From: Odoribacteraceae bacterium
GTDB taxonomy: Bacteria; Bacteroidota; Bacteroidia; Bacteroidales; Marinifilaceae
DNA length: 10,091 nt
Assembly (NCBI GenBank): GCA_031279175.1
Contig: JAITJA010000154.1
Span: forward strand, 1 to 10,091
Reading direction: 5' to 3'
The notes under the pieces were generated by a model. The model was not told where the DNA came from and made no database searches. It saw only the letters and a program-made list of their open reading frames with translations. How positions within the stretch are numbered: the stretch's first letter is position 1; the number at the start of each line of letters is the position of its first letter. Shown here piece by piece: positions 1 to 7,038 of the stretch. The translations under genes were made by a program, and so were the position numbers.

Positions 1-1381
1 CTTCCGTCGGGTTCAGCTCGTACACCTTCTCCAGCGGCACGAAGCCCCCGATCGCGTAAGGCTCGTTCTTCGTGTCCTTCGACTGGTAATAATCGAAATA
101 GGCGTGCGAGTTGGGCGACATCACTACCTGGTTGCCCAGCCGGGCCGCCTCGATGCCTCCCTTCGTGCCGCGCCATGACATCACGGTAGCTGTCCGGGAG
201 ATACCGCCTTCGAGTATCTCGTCAAAGCCGATCAGCTTCCTGCCCTTGGAGTTGAGAAACCGCTCGATTCGTTTCACGAAATAGCTCTGCAACTCGTGCT
301 CGTCCGCCAGCTTTTCCTCCTTGATACGCGCCTGGCACGCGCGGCATTGCTTCCACCGTTTCTTCGGGCACTCGTCACCGCCGATATGCACGTATTCCGA
401 CGGGAACAGCGCGAGGACCTCCTCCAGCACTCCCTCGAGGAAGGTGAACGTCTCCTCCTTGCCGGCACAGAAGACCTCGTCGAACACGCCCCACCAGGTG
501 GCTACCTTGTACGGCCCACCCGTGCATCCCAGCGAGGGATACGATGTCAGCGCGGCGGTGGCGTGTCCCGGAAGCTCGATCTCGGGAATCACCGTGATAT
601 AGCGCTCGGTGGCGTATTGCACGACCTCCTTGATCTCTTCTTGCGTGTAGAATCCCCCGTGCGGGATGCCGTCGTACTTCCCGGTATTCTTGCCGATTAC
701 CGTCTCGTCGCGCTTGCTTCCCACCTCCGTCAGAAGCGGGTATTTCTTGATCTCCACGCGCCATCCCTGGTCATCTGTCAGATGCCAGTGAAAGCGATTG
801 ATCTTATGCAGCACCAGCATGTCGATAAACGTCTTCACGTCCTCCACCGGGAAAAAGTGGCGCGACACGTCGAGCATCATCCCCCGGTACGCGAAGCGCG
901 GCTTATCCTCGATGGTGACGCAACGGAGCGCCAGTGACGCGACAGCGTTACTCTTCTCGATCCCGACGGGCAGCAACTGGCGTAGCGTCTGGAACGCGTA
1001 AAACACGCCCCGCGCGCTTCCTCCCCGGATATCTACTGACTTCTCCCGCACGGTTAACGCGTAAGCCTCCTCGCCGAGGGTAGTATCCACGGAGACATTA
1101 ATCGCTTTCTTGAGGTTTCTCTTTCCCTGCTTGATCTCGAATGGCGTGCCGAGAGATCGCGCCAGCAAGTTAGAGAACAACTGGCAGGCAGGTAATATCT
1201 CCGCCCCGCCCGTCACGTTAATCACCGTGCTGGGAGTCAGCAAGAAATTGCCTTTCTCCACGCGCGACATGGTCGGACGCGGTACAACATTCACCTCCTC
1301 CTGTGCCCCCGCGTCGCGGGAAGCGATGACGAGGCCCATCATCGCGAGCAAAAACAGCAAATTAAACTTCTTCTTCTTCAT
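1..1381 (-). CDS. GH20 beta-N-acetylhexosaminidase, secreted (C-terminus cut off by window edge)
   Basis: Exo-enzyme that removes terminal beta-linked GlcNAc/GalNAc from glycans by substrate-assisted catalysis, probably in the periplasm or at the outer membrane. About 460 residues are visible. A signal peptide begins MKKKKFNLLFLLAMMG and has a likely signal peptidase I site after AGA (residue 26); there is no lipobox. An N-terminal GH20b-like alpha/beta domain (about 30-150) precedes the TIM barrel. The barrel contains NRFHWHLTDDQGWR (H198-W199-H200), then PGHATAAL, and the family hallmark HIGGDE, whose D336-E337 are the catalytic Asp/Glu pair. The ATG at 1379-1381 gives the signal peptide directly; the 28-bp AT-rich gap before it has no Shine-Dalgarno. 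It lies downstream of the GH2 beta-mannosidase gene on the same strand and is almost certainly co-transcribed with it. Family and chemistry are secure. The exact substrate (N-glycan, mucin or chitobiose) is inferred from the neighbour. Confidence 0.95.
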   Translation of the reverse strand, partial: MKKKKFNLLFLLAMMGLVIASRDAGAQEEVNVVPRPTMSRVEKGNFLLTPSTVINVTGGAEILPACQLFSNLLARSLGTPFEIKQGKRNLKKAINVSVDTTLGEEAYALTVREKSVDIRGGSARGVFYAFQTLRQLLPVGIEKSNAVASLALRCVTIEDKPRFAYRGMMLDVSRHFFPVEDVKTFIDMLVLHKINRFHWHLTDDQGWRVEIKKYPLLTEVGSKRDETVIGKNTGKYDGIPHGGFYTQEEIKEVVQYATERYITVIPEIELPGHATAALTSYPSLGCTGGPYKVATWWGVFDEVFCAGKEETFTFLEGVLEEVLALFPSEYVHIGGDECPKKRWKQCRACQARIKEEKLADEHELQSYFVKRIERFLNSKGRKLIGFDEILEGGISRTATVMSWRGTKGGIEAARLGNQVVMSPNSHAYFDYYQSKDTKNEPYAIGGFVPLEKVYELNPTE

Positions 1382-1409
1382 TGTTTAACGTATTAATTAT
1401 TAAATCATG

Positions 1410-3968
1410 CTACATGGCCACGTGACGGACGCGGACGCGTGATGCGTCGAAATCCCCCGTTGGCCGGATTATTTCAATCTCCCGGGATTGCCCGGGGACG
1501 AGGTCTATATAATTATCCGAGAGGTGCAACTCCTCGCCGGGCAAGTAAAACAGCACGTCAAGCGCCAGCGCGTCGGCAGCCACGCGCAGGTAATGCCGCC
1601 CCTCCCGCTCGACCCCTTCCACGGTAACGCGCGGGTCAGCCGGGAGGCGAGCCTCCTTCATCGCGGTAAAATAAAGATGCTGCTCGTCCAGCAACTCCCC
1701 ATCCCGGAGAAGGGTGATCACGGCAAACGTTTCCCGCGCGTCCGCCCCATCGAGAAGCTCTTCGCGCGACCACGCGGCCACCCGTCCCGAGGCATTCGCC
1801 TTCACGCTACACCTCATCTCTCGCGTACCCAGCGTCCGCCCCGCGAAGTCCTTCAACTCCACGCGACATGTCGCCGGGAAGCCGTGCTGCAAATCATTCA
1901 CCACCCACAACTCCACACCGTCATTCATCTTTCTTGGCGAGACGATCACGGGCTTGCAGGCATCCCGCGCCGCGTAATGCGCCGCCTTCCAGCGATGATA
2001 ATAATCTATCGTCGACCAGCTCGCCACGGGCCAGCAGTCATTGAGTTGCCACACCAGCGATCCCATGCAATAGGGCATGTTCCGGCGATGCGCGTGGAAT
2101 GCCGCCCGCGTCGCCTTCGCCTGTAACACCTGGCTCATGTAAAGGAACTGCTCGAAATCTCCCGGGACAACATAATCGCGTTCCATGTAATGGCGCACCT
2201 GCCGGTTGCCGATAGCGCTCCGCTGGTGGGCCTTCATCACGTCGGACTCGATGTCGTAATCCTCCCCCGGGAGCGCGTACGACCCCACAGTGAGCAGTTC
2301 CGGGAACGACTGGAAGCCGTACTCGCTCATGAAGCGCCCCACGTTCTCCTCGAACTCCTCGAAAGGCCGAGACTCGTGCCACACGCCCCAGTAGTGATTA
2401 TCGCCGCTGGTACCCGGGCGCGTCTCGTGCGCCCCCACGGCATCCCCGGACATCGGCGACGAGGGCCAGTAACCAACCCCGCCCGCGAGGCTATCCACGA
2501 GGCGAGGCAACAACTCGTGCGCCAGTGCCACGTAATCCTTGAACACCCGCTCCCGTTCTCCCGACGCGTACCCGCCTTGCCACCCCCATCGCGCCCATGC
2601 CACGTCTACCTCGTTATTCCCGCACCAGAGCGCGATACACGGGTGATTCCGCAGGCGCTTCACGTTGTCGACGACCTCCTGCCTCACGTTATCGAGAAAC
2701 GCCGCGTCGCCGGGGTACATCGCGCAAGCGAACATGAAATCCTGCCAAACCATGATCCCGAGACGATCGCACGCCTCGTAGAACGCGTCATCCTCGTATA
2801 CCCCGCCGCCCCACACCCTCAGCATGTTCATCCCCGCCAGCGCGGCGTCGCGAACGAGTCGCTCGTGGCGTTCCCGCGTGACCCGCGGCAGGAAACTATC
2901 CCCCGGGATCACGTTCCCCCCCTTCGCGAAGAGCGGCACGCCGTTTAACTCGAAATAAAAGCTCTCTCCCGCCGCGTCACGCTCGCGAACGAGCCGCAAC
3001 GAGCGGATTCCCGTGGAGACGCGCCGGCTGGCGATCACCTTCCCGTCGCGCTTCACGCGGGCGGTAAACTCGTACATGAAGGGTTCGCCCAGCCCGTTGC
3101 TCCACCAGAGGCGGGGATGCTTCAACGCGAAGGGAAGCGCGACGCGGTTCTCGCCGCGAATAGCCTCAACCGACCGGCGCGCCAGCACCTCGTTTCCCCG
3201 CGCCACCTCGATCACCAGCGGCCCGGCCTCGTCGACCTGCCACGTGATTTCCGCCTCCAGGCGCGCCCTTCTCGCCGACACCTCCGGTTGCCGGATAAAA
3301 AGGTCATCAATGCGCGCCCCGTCCCATCCCGCGAGCGTCACCGGTCGCCAGATGCCGGACGTCACCAGCCGCGGACCCCAGTCCCACCCGTAATGGTACG
3401 GCGCTTTGCGCGTGTAGACGCTCACCCGGGCGTCGCCCATCCCACCGGCGAGACTGTAATCGTTCGACGCGGGGAGGGGCAACCCGTATCGTTCCATCTC
3501 CTCCTGTCCCCGCGCCGTGGGCGAGTGGAGGCGGACGAGCAGCCGGTTCTCTCCCGTGCGCAGCCGTCCTTTCACGTCGAACGTCCACGAGCGAAACATG
3601 TTGCATGTCTCCCCGATCTTCTCGTCGTTCAGGAAAATGGTAGCATACGTGTCTATCCCGGCGAAAGTCAGCTCCTGGTGATCGTGGGCGAGGAGCGAGT
3701 CGCCCGGCTCGAACGAGAGGGAATATTCCCAGTTTACCTTGTCGACCCACTGCACGAGCCGCTCGTTATCGCGATAGAACGGGTCGGGGATTAGCCCGTG
3801 GGCCATCAGGTCCGTGTGGACGGTACCGGGGACGGTGGCCGCGCGCCACTCCCCGACGCGATCGTGACGGAAACGCCACCCGGCATTTAACACCAAACAG
3901 GTCTCGTTCCGCGCGGCGAGTGGCAAAACGGATAATAACAATAGAAGTAACAAACAGTATCGTTTCAT
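1410..3968 (-). CDS. GH2 beta-mannosidase, secreted
   Basis: Retaining exo-beta-mannosidase (EC 3.2.1.25) that releases terminal beta-mannose, for example from the Man-beta-1,4-GlcNAc N-glycan core or from manno-oligosaccharides. The 852 aa are full length for the family. Order: signal peptide (MKRYCLLLLLLLSVLPLAA), GH2 sugar-binding jelly roll (about 25-190, with WDWGPRLVTSGIWRPV near its end), Ig-like domain (about 195-305), TIM barrel (about 310-640) and C-terminal beta domains. The barrel has the mannosidase-type block RVWGGGVYEDDAFYEACDR followed by VWQDFMFACAMYP. The acid/base is E453 in WCGNNEVD and the nucleophile is E549 in FMSEYGFQSF, 96 residues apart, close to the spacing I recall for B. 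thetaiotaomicron BtMan2A. Cys5 lies before the hydrophobic core, so it is not a lipobox. This is the first gene of an operon with the GH20 gene, driven by the promoter at 4007-4037. Specificity for N-glycan core over plant mannan is inference. Confidence 0.95.
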   Translation of the reverse strand: MKRYCLLLLLLLSVLPLAARNETCLVLNAGWRFRHDRVGEWRAATVPGTVHTDLMAHGLIPDPFYRDNERLVQWVDKVNWEYSLSFEPGDSLLAHDHQELTFAGIDTYATIFLNDEKIGETCNMFRSWTFDVKGRLRTGENRLLVRLHSPTARGQEEMERYGLPLPASNDYSLAGGMGDARVSVYTRKAPYHYGWDWGPRLVTSGIWRPVTLAGWDGARIDDLFIRQPEVSARRARLEAEITWQVDEAGPLVIEVARGNEVLARRSVEAIRGENRVALPFALKHPRLWWSNGLGEPFMYEFTARVKRDGKVIASRRVSTGIRSLRLVRERDAAGESFYFELNGVPLFAKGGNVIPGDSFLPRVTRERHERLVRDAALAGMNMLRVWGGGVYEDDAFYEACDRLGIMVWQDFMFACAMYPGDAAFLDNVRQEVVDNVKRLRNHPCIALWCGNNEVDVAWARWGWQGGYASGERERVFKDYVALAHELLPRLVDSLAGGVGYWPSSPMSGDAVGAHETRPGTSGDNHYWGVWHESRPFEEFEENVGRFMSEYGFQSFPELLTVGSYALPGEDYDIESDVMKAHQRSAIGNRQVRHYMERDYVVPGDFEQFLYMSQVLQAKATRAAFHAHRRNMPYCMGSLVWQLNDCWPVASWSTIDYYHRWKAAHYAARDACKPVIVSPRKMNDGVELWVVNDLQHGFPATCRVELKDFAGRTLGTREMRCSVKANASGRVAAWSREELLDGADARETFAVITLLRDGELLDEQHLYFTAMKEARLPADPRVTVEGVEREGRHYLRVAADALALDVLFYLPGEELHLSDNYIDLVPGQSREIEIIRPTGDFDASRVRVRHVAM

Positions 3969-3971
3969 TCT

Positions 3972-3987
3972 CGCGATATTTATCGCG
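3972..3987 (-). promoter_or_regulatory. 16-bp palindrome in the GH2 leader (candidate operator or start-blocking hairpin)
   Basis: A perfect inverted repeat with 7-bp arms and a 2-nt centre (plus strand CGCGATA-TT-TATCGCG) lies 3 nt upstream of the GH2 start codon and about 20 bp downstream of the -7 box. In DNA it could be a repressor operator in the transcribed leader. In RNA it could form a 6-bp stem with a 4-nt loop over the ribosome-entry site. A second, shorter palindrome, GTCGCGAC (3996-4003), lies near the expected transcription start. No regulator is visible in the window. Confidence 0.45.
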
Positions 3988-4006
3988 GCGGGAGTGTCGC
4001 GACGCG

Positions 4007-4037
4007 CAAATATACAGCTTTTCTCACGATCGCCAAA
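4007..4037 (-). promoter_or_regulatory. Bacteroidetes-type promoter for the GH2-GH20 operon
   Basis: On the minus strand, TTTG (4037-4034) is followed by a 19-bp spacer and TATATTTG (4014-4007). This is an exact match to the Bacteroidetes -33/-7 pattern TTTG-N19-21-TAnnTTTG. Transcription would start near 4000, giving a leader of roughly 30 nt to the ATG at 3968. The -33 box falls inside the first unit of the 21-bp repeats at 4034-4117. Confidence 0.75.
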
Positions 4038-4117
4038 TCGTCGGAAGCGTCGACTCTTTCGTCAGAAACGTTGACCTTTTCGCCAATCAGGTTGACCTTT
4101 TCACCGATCCTTTCGCG
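4034..4117. repeat. Degenerate 21-bp direct repeats in the divergent GH2/proS spacer
   Basis: Four 21-bp units begin at 4034, 4055, 4076 and 4097. By eye, neighbouring units match at about 13-14 of 21 positions. The strongest shared segment is GTTGACCTTTTC, exact at 4070-4081 and 4091-4102. Weaker cores (TTCGCC preceded by an A/T run) continue at about 4119 and 4141 with 22-bp steps. The 21-bp period is two helical turns, so any bound protein or the short T-tracts would lie on one face of the helix. The array sits immediately upstream of the GH2 promoter and overlaps its -33 box. Function is unknown; activator sites and intrinsic curvature are both possible. Confidence 0.6.
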
Positions 4118-4170
4118 AGAATTCGCCGGTCACGCCCTCTCTTTTCGCCGCGACGAATCCCTTTTTTATC

Positions 4171-4178
4171 TACATTTG
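4171..4178 (+). promoter_or_regulatory. proS: Probable -7 element of the proS promoter
   Basis: TACATTTG matches the Bacteroidetes -7 consensus TAnnTTTG and lies 19 nt before the ATG at 4198, so the leader would be very short. No TTTG is present at the expected -33 distance (about 4146-4151 reads CGCCGC), so only half of the promoter is recognisable. Confidence 0.5.
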
Positions 4179-4197
4179 CCGCTGTTTAACGTCAAAC

Positions 4198-5682
4198 ATG
4201 AAAGAGATGGCAAAGTTTTTAACATCGAAAGAAGAGAATTACGCGCAATGGTATAACGATCTGGTGATAAAGGCCGGGTTAGCCGAAAACTCGGTAGTAA
4301 GGGGATGCATGGTGATCAAGCCCTACGGCTACGCCCTGTGGGAAAAGATACAGCAACAATTAGACACGATGTTCAAGGAGACCGGGCACAGCAACGTTTA
4401 CTTCCCGCTGCTAATCCCCAAGTCTTTCTTCTCCAAGGAGGCAAGCCACGTGGAGGGCTTTGCCAAGGAGTGCGCGGTGGTGACGCACTACCGCCTGAAG
4501 AACGACCCGGAAGGGAACGGCGTGACCGTCGATCCGGAAGCGCGGCTGGAAGAAGAGTATGTCATCCGCCCGACCTCCGAGACGATTATCTGGCACACGT
4601 ACAAGAACTGGATACAATCCTACCGCGACCTCCCGATCCTGTGCAACCAGTGGGCCAACGTGATGCGCTGGGAGATGCGCACGCGGCTGTTCCTGCGCAC
4701 GGCGGAGTTCCTGTGGCAGGAGGGGCACACGGCCCACGCCACCCGCGAGGAGGCCGTGGAGGAGGCCGACAGGATGATTAAAGTATATGCCGAGTTTGCC
4801 GAAAAATGGATGGCGATGCCGGTAGTCGTCGGGCACAAGAGCGAGTCCGAACGCTTCGCCGGTGCGTTGGACACGCTCACGATCGAGGCCTTGATGCAAG
4901 ACGGCAAGGCGTTACAGGCCGGCACTTCCCATTTCCTCGGGCAGAACTTCGCCCGGGCCTTCGACGTGACGTTCGCCTCCAGGGAGGGGACGCGCGAACA
5001 AGTCTGGTCCACCTCCTGGGGGGTTTCCACGCGCCTGATCGGGGCGTTGATCATGGCCCACTCGGACGACAACGGGTTGGTATTACCGCCGCGCCTGGCC
5101 CCGTTGCAGGTCGTGATCGTGCCGATATACAAGGGCAACGACGGGCTGGAACGCATCCGCGCGCGGGCAAACGCGATCATGAAGGATCTCCGGGAGGTGG
5201 GCGTGTCCGCGCAATTCGACGACCGGGACACGCAGAAACCCGGCTGGAAATTTGCCGACTACGAGCTGAAAGGCGTGCCGGTACGCCTGGCAATGGGCGA
5301 GCGCGACCTCGAACACGACACGATCGAGGTGTTCCGCAGGGACACGCTGGCCAAGGAGACGTTGCCCGTCGCGGGAATCGCGCGCCACGTCGTCGGGCTG
5401 CTCGACGAGATCCAGGAGAACATCTACCTGAAGGCCTCCCGCCTCCGCGACGCGATGACGACGCGGGTCGACTCCTACGACGAGTTCAAAAGGCTGCTCG
5501 ACGAGAAGGGCGGCTTCTTCCTCTGCCACTGGGACGGCACCGCGGAGACCGAGGCCCTGGTGAAGGAGGAGACGAAGGCAACCATCCGTTGCATCCCACT
5601 GGACGCCACCGCGGAGGAGGGAAGGTGCATGGTCACGGGGAAACCCTCCAGCCAGCGGGTACTTTTTGCTCGCGCCTATTAA
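4198..5682 (+). CDS. proS: Prolyl-tRNA synthetase, short eukaryote/archaeon-like type
   Basis: Class IIa synthetase that charges tRNA-Pro with proline in the cytoplasm. The 494-aa protein lacks the large editing insertion of the E. coli-type enzyme. Motif 1 ends in YFPLLIP (68-74). VIRPTSE (122-128) and RWEMRTRLFLRTAEFLWQEG (157-176) form motif 2, and SWGVSTRLIGALIMAHSDDN (273-292) forms motif 3. The anticodon-binding domain begins near LPPRLAPLQVVIVPIY (about 296-311). A C-terminal domain ends in VLFARAY; the terminal Tyr is a feature of this ProRS type. Only three Cys (443, 465, 477) remain in that domain, and the last pair motif reads CMVTGK, so zinc binding is doubtful. The start is ambiguous between ATG 4198 and ATG 4207; the second gives MAKFLT, which resembles Bacteroides ProRS N-termini as I recall them. 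The gene is followed after 11 bp by pepT, suggesting co-transcription. Confidence 0.97.
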   Translation: MKEMAKFLTSKEENYAQWYNDLVIKAGLAENSVVRGCMVIKPYGYALWEKIQQQLDTMFKETGHSNVYFPLLIPKSFFSKEASHVEGFAKECAVVTHYRLKNDPEGNGVTVDPEARLEEEYVIRPTSETIIWHTYKNWIQSYRDLPILCNQWANVMRWEMRTRLFLRTAEFLWQEGHTAHATREEAVEEADRMIKVYAEFAEKWMAMPVVVGHKSESERFAGALDTLTIEALMQDGKALQAGTSHFLGQNFARAFDVTFASREGTREQVWSTSWGVSTRLIGALIMAHSDDNGLVLPPRLAPLQVVIVPIYKGNDGLERIRARANAIMKDLREVGVSAQFDDRDTQKPGWKFADYELKGVPVRLAMGERDLEHDTIEVFRRDTLAKETLPVAGIARHVVGLLDEIQENIYLKASRLRDAMTTRVDSYDEFKRLLDEKGGFFLCHWDGTAETEALVKEETKATIRCIPLDATAEEGRCMVTGKPSSQRVLFARAY

Positions 5683-5693
5683 TACTTGTTATC

Positions 5694-6938
5694 ATGGCAG
5701 TACTTGAACGCTTTATTCGCTACGCGAGGATACACACGCAATCGGACCGGGAGACCGGCCTGACGCCGAGCACGCCCGGGCAACTGGAGTTCGCGTACCT
5801 CCTGCGCGAGGAGATGGAGGAGATCGGGATGCAAGACGTGTCGGTAGACGATAACGGCTACGTGATGGGTTTTCTCCCCTCCAACGCGGGCAAGGAGGCC
5901 GTCTCGATCGGGTTTATCGCCCACCTGGACACGAGCCCGGACACGAGCGGGAGAAACGTGAAGCCACGGGTGATCAAGCAGTACCGGGGGGAGGAGATCA
6001 TCCTGAACGAGGAGAAGGGCCACGTGCTCTCGCCGGCGATCTTCCCGGAATTAGCGCGCTACGCCGGGAGCGACCTGGTGGTGACGGACGGTAACACGCT
6101 ACTGGGCGCGGACGATAAGGCCGGGATCGCCGAGATACTGGAGGCAATGGATTACCTGGCGCGAAACCCGGGGATCAAGCACGGGAGAATTGCCGTCTGT
6201 TTCACGCCGGACGAGGAGATCGGGGAAGGCCCAGACCATTTCGACGTGAAGCGTTTCGGGGCAACCTTCGCGTACACGATCGATGGGGGAGAGCTGGGGG
6301 AGCTGGAGTACGAGAATTTTAATGCCGCCTCGGTGAAGTTAACCTTCAAGGGACGGAATTTCCACCCGGGGTACGCCAAGGACAAGATGGTGAACTCGCT
6401 TAAGGTGGCCCGGGAGTTCATGGAAAGCCTCCCGGAAAAGGATGCACCGGAGCGAACCTCCGGTCACGAGGGCTTCTTTCATCCCTTTGCTATCAAGGGT
6501 GGGGTGGAGGAGACCGTGCTCGAGATGTTTATCCGCGACTTCGACAAGGAGGCCTTCGAACAAAGAAAGAGCATGGTCGAGAAGATCGCCCGGGAGCTTT
6601 CCGGGAAACACGACCTGCCGGTAGAGGTCGAGACGAGAGACCAGTATTATAACATGAAAGAGAAGCTCGAGCCGCTGCATCACGTCATTGACATCGCGAA
6701 ACAGGCAATGCTCGAGGTGGGCGTGGAGCCATTGATCGTGCCCATTCGCGGCGGCACGAACGGGTCGCGTCTCTCATTCATGGGTCTCCCGACCCCGAAC
6801 ATCGGGAACGGCTGTCACAACTCTCACGGGCGCTACGAGTACATCCCCGTGCCGTCGATGGAGAAAGCGGTAGCGCTGATCGTGCGCGTCTGTGAACTGT
6901 GCGCCGCGTTGGACGCGGGAACGACGACGCGGGGATAA
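5694..6938 (+). CDS. pepT: Peptidase T (tripeptide aminopeptidase)
   Basis: Cytoplasmic M20-family dizinc aminopeptidase that removes the N-terminal residue of tripeptides. The 414 aa are normal for PepT. Visible metal and catalytic residues are H77 and D79 (AHLDTSPDTSG), the bridging D140 (LLGADDKAG), E174-E175 (TPDEEIGEGP), D198 (YTIDGGE) and H378 (NSHGRYEYIP). They fit the H-D-EE-D-H pattern of Salmonella PepT. The lid domain sequence NFHPGYAKDKMVNS (about 222-235) is also typical. The open frame extends far upstream inside proS, but homology begins at ATG 5694 (MAVLERFIRYARIHTQSD), 11 bp after the proS stop, so the two genes are probably one transcript. There is no evident Shine-Dalgarno. 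A strong hairpin follows 45 bp after the stop. The C-terminal tail after about residue 405 (AALDAGTTTRG) looks poorly conserved. Confidence 0.97.
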   Translation: MAVLERFIRYARIHTQSDRETGLTPSTPGQLEFAYLLREEMEEIGMQDVSVDDNGYVMGFLPSNAGKEAVSIGFIAHLDTSPDTSGRNVKPRVIKQYRGEEIILNEEKGHVLSPAIFPELARYAGSDLVVTDGNTLLGADDKAGIAEILEAMDYLARNPGIKHGRIAVCFTPDEEIGEGPDHFDVKRFGATFAYTIDGGELGELEYENFNAASVKLTFKGRNFHPGYAKDKMVNSLKVAREFMESLPEKDAPERTSGHEGFFHPFAIKGGVEETVLEMFIRDFDKEAFEQRKSMVEKIARELSGKHDLPVEVETRDQYYNMKEKLEPLHHVIDIAKQAMLEVGVEPLIVPIRGGTNGSRLSFMGLPTPNIGNGCHNSHGRYEYIPVPSMEKAVALIVRVCELCAALDAGTTTRG

Positions 6939-6982
6939 CTCGCGCGCCGGACAACGCCGGTTACAATGATCATACCGGTAAA

Positions 6983-7023
6983 ACGACCGCTCCCCCGCGA
7001 GTAATTCACGGGGGAGCGGTCGT
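6983..7023. terminator. Bidirectional intrinsic terminator between pepT and the ABC-F gene
   Basis: A perfect 15-bp stem, ACGACCGCTCCCCCG (6983-6997) with its exact complement at 7009-7023, encloses an 11-nt loop. On the plus strand it is followed by CTTTCTATA, a weak U tract. On the minus strand it is followed by TTTTACC. It lies between convergent genes (pepT stop at 6938, ABC-F stop at 7039), so one hairpin can serve both. Confidence 0.85.
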
Positions 7024-7038
7024 CTTTCTATACGCGGT

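Noticed and set aside
296..937. Long plus-strand ORF opposite the GH20 gene, and similar ones opposite GH2 (2190-2948, 3117-3794) and ABC-F (7121-7951)
   Set aside because: They lie antisense to conserved catalytic genes in GC-rich DNA and show no recognisable protein features.
1382..1391. 10-mer TGTTTAACGT just before the GH20 start, identical to 4183-4192 before proS
   Set aside because: It has opposite orientation relative to the two genes and is AT-rich and short; chance cannot be excluded.
3920..4189. Plus-strand 89-codon ORF with a heptapeptide-like repeat (VDSFVRN, VDLFANQ, VDLFTDP)
   Set aside because: It overlaps the GH2 N-terminus in antisense, covers its promoter and has no start signal. 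The peptide repeat is the by-product of the 21-bp DNA repeats.
4806..5693. Upstream open extension of the pepT frame through most of proS
   Set aside because: The extension is an out-of-frame reading of proS with Arg/Gly-rich composition; PepT homology begins exactly at ATG 5694.
6957..6978. Short inverted repeat CCGGT...ACCGG after pepT
   Set aside because: Five base pairs with a 12-nt loop and no T tract; the adjacent 15-bp hairpin explains termination better.
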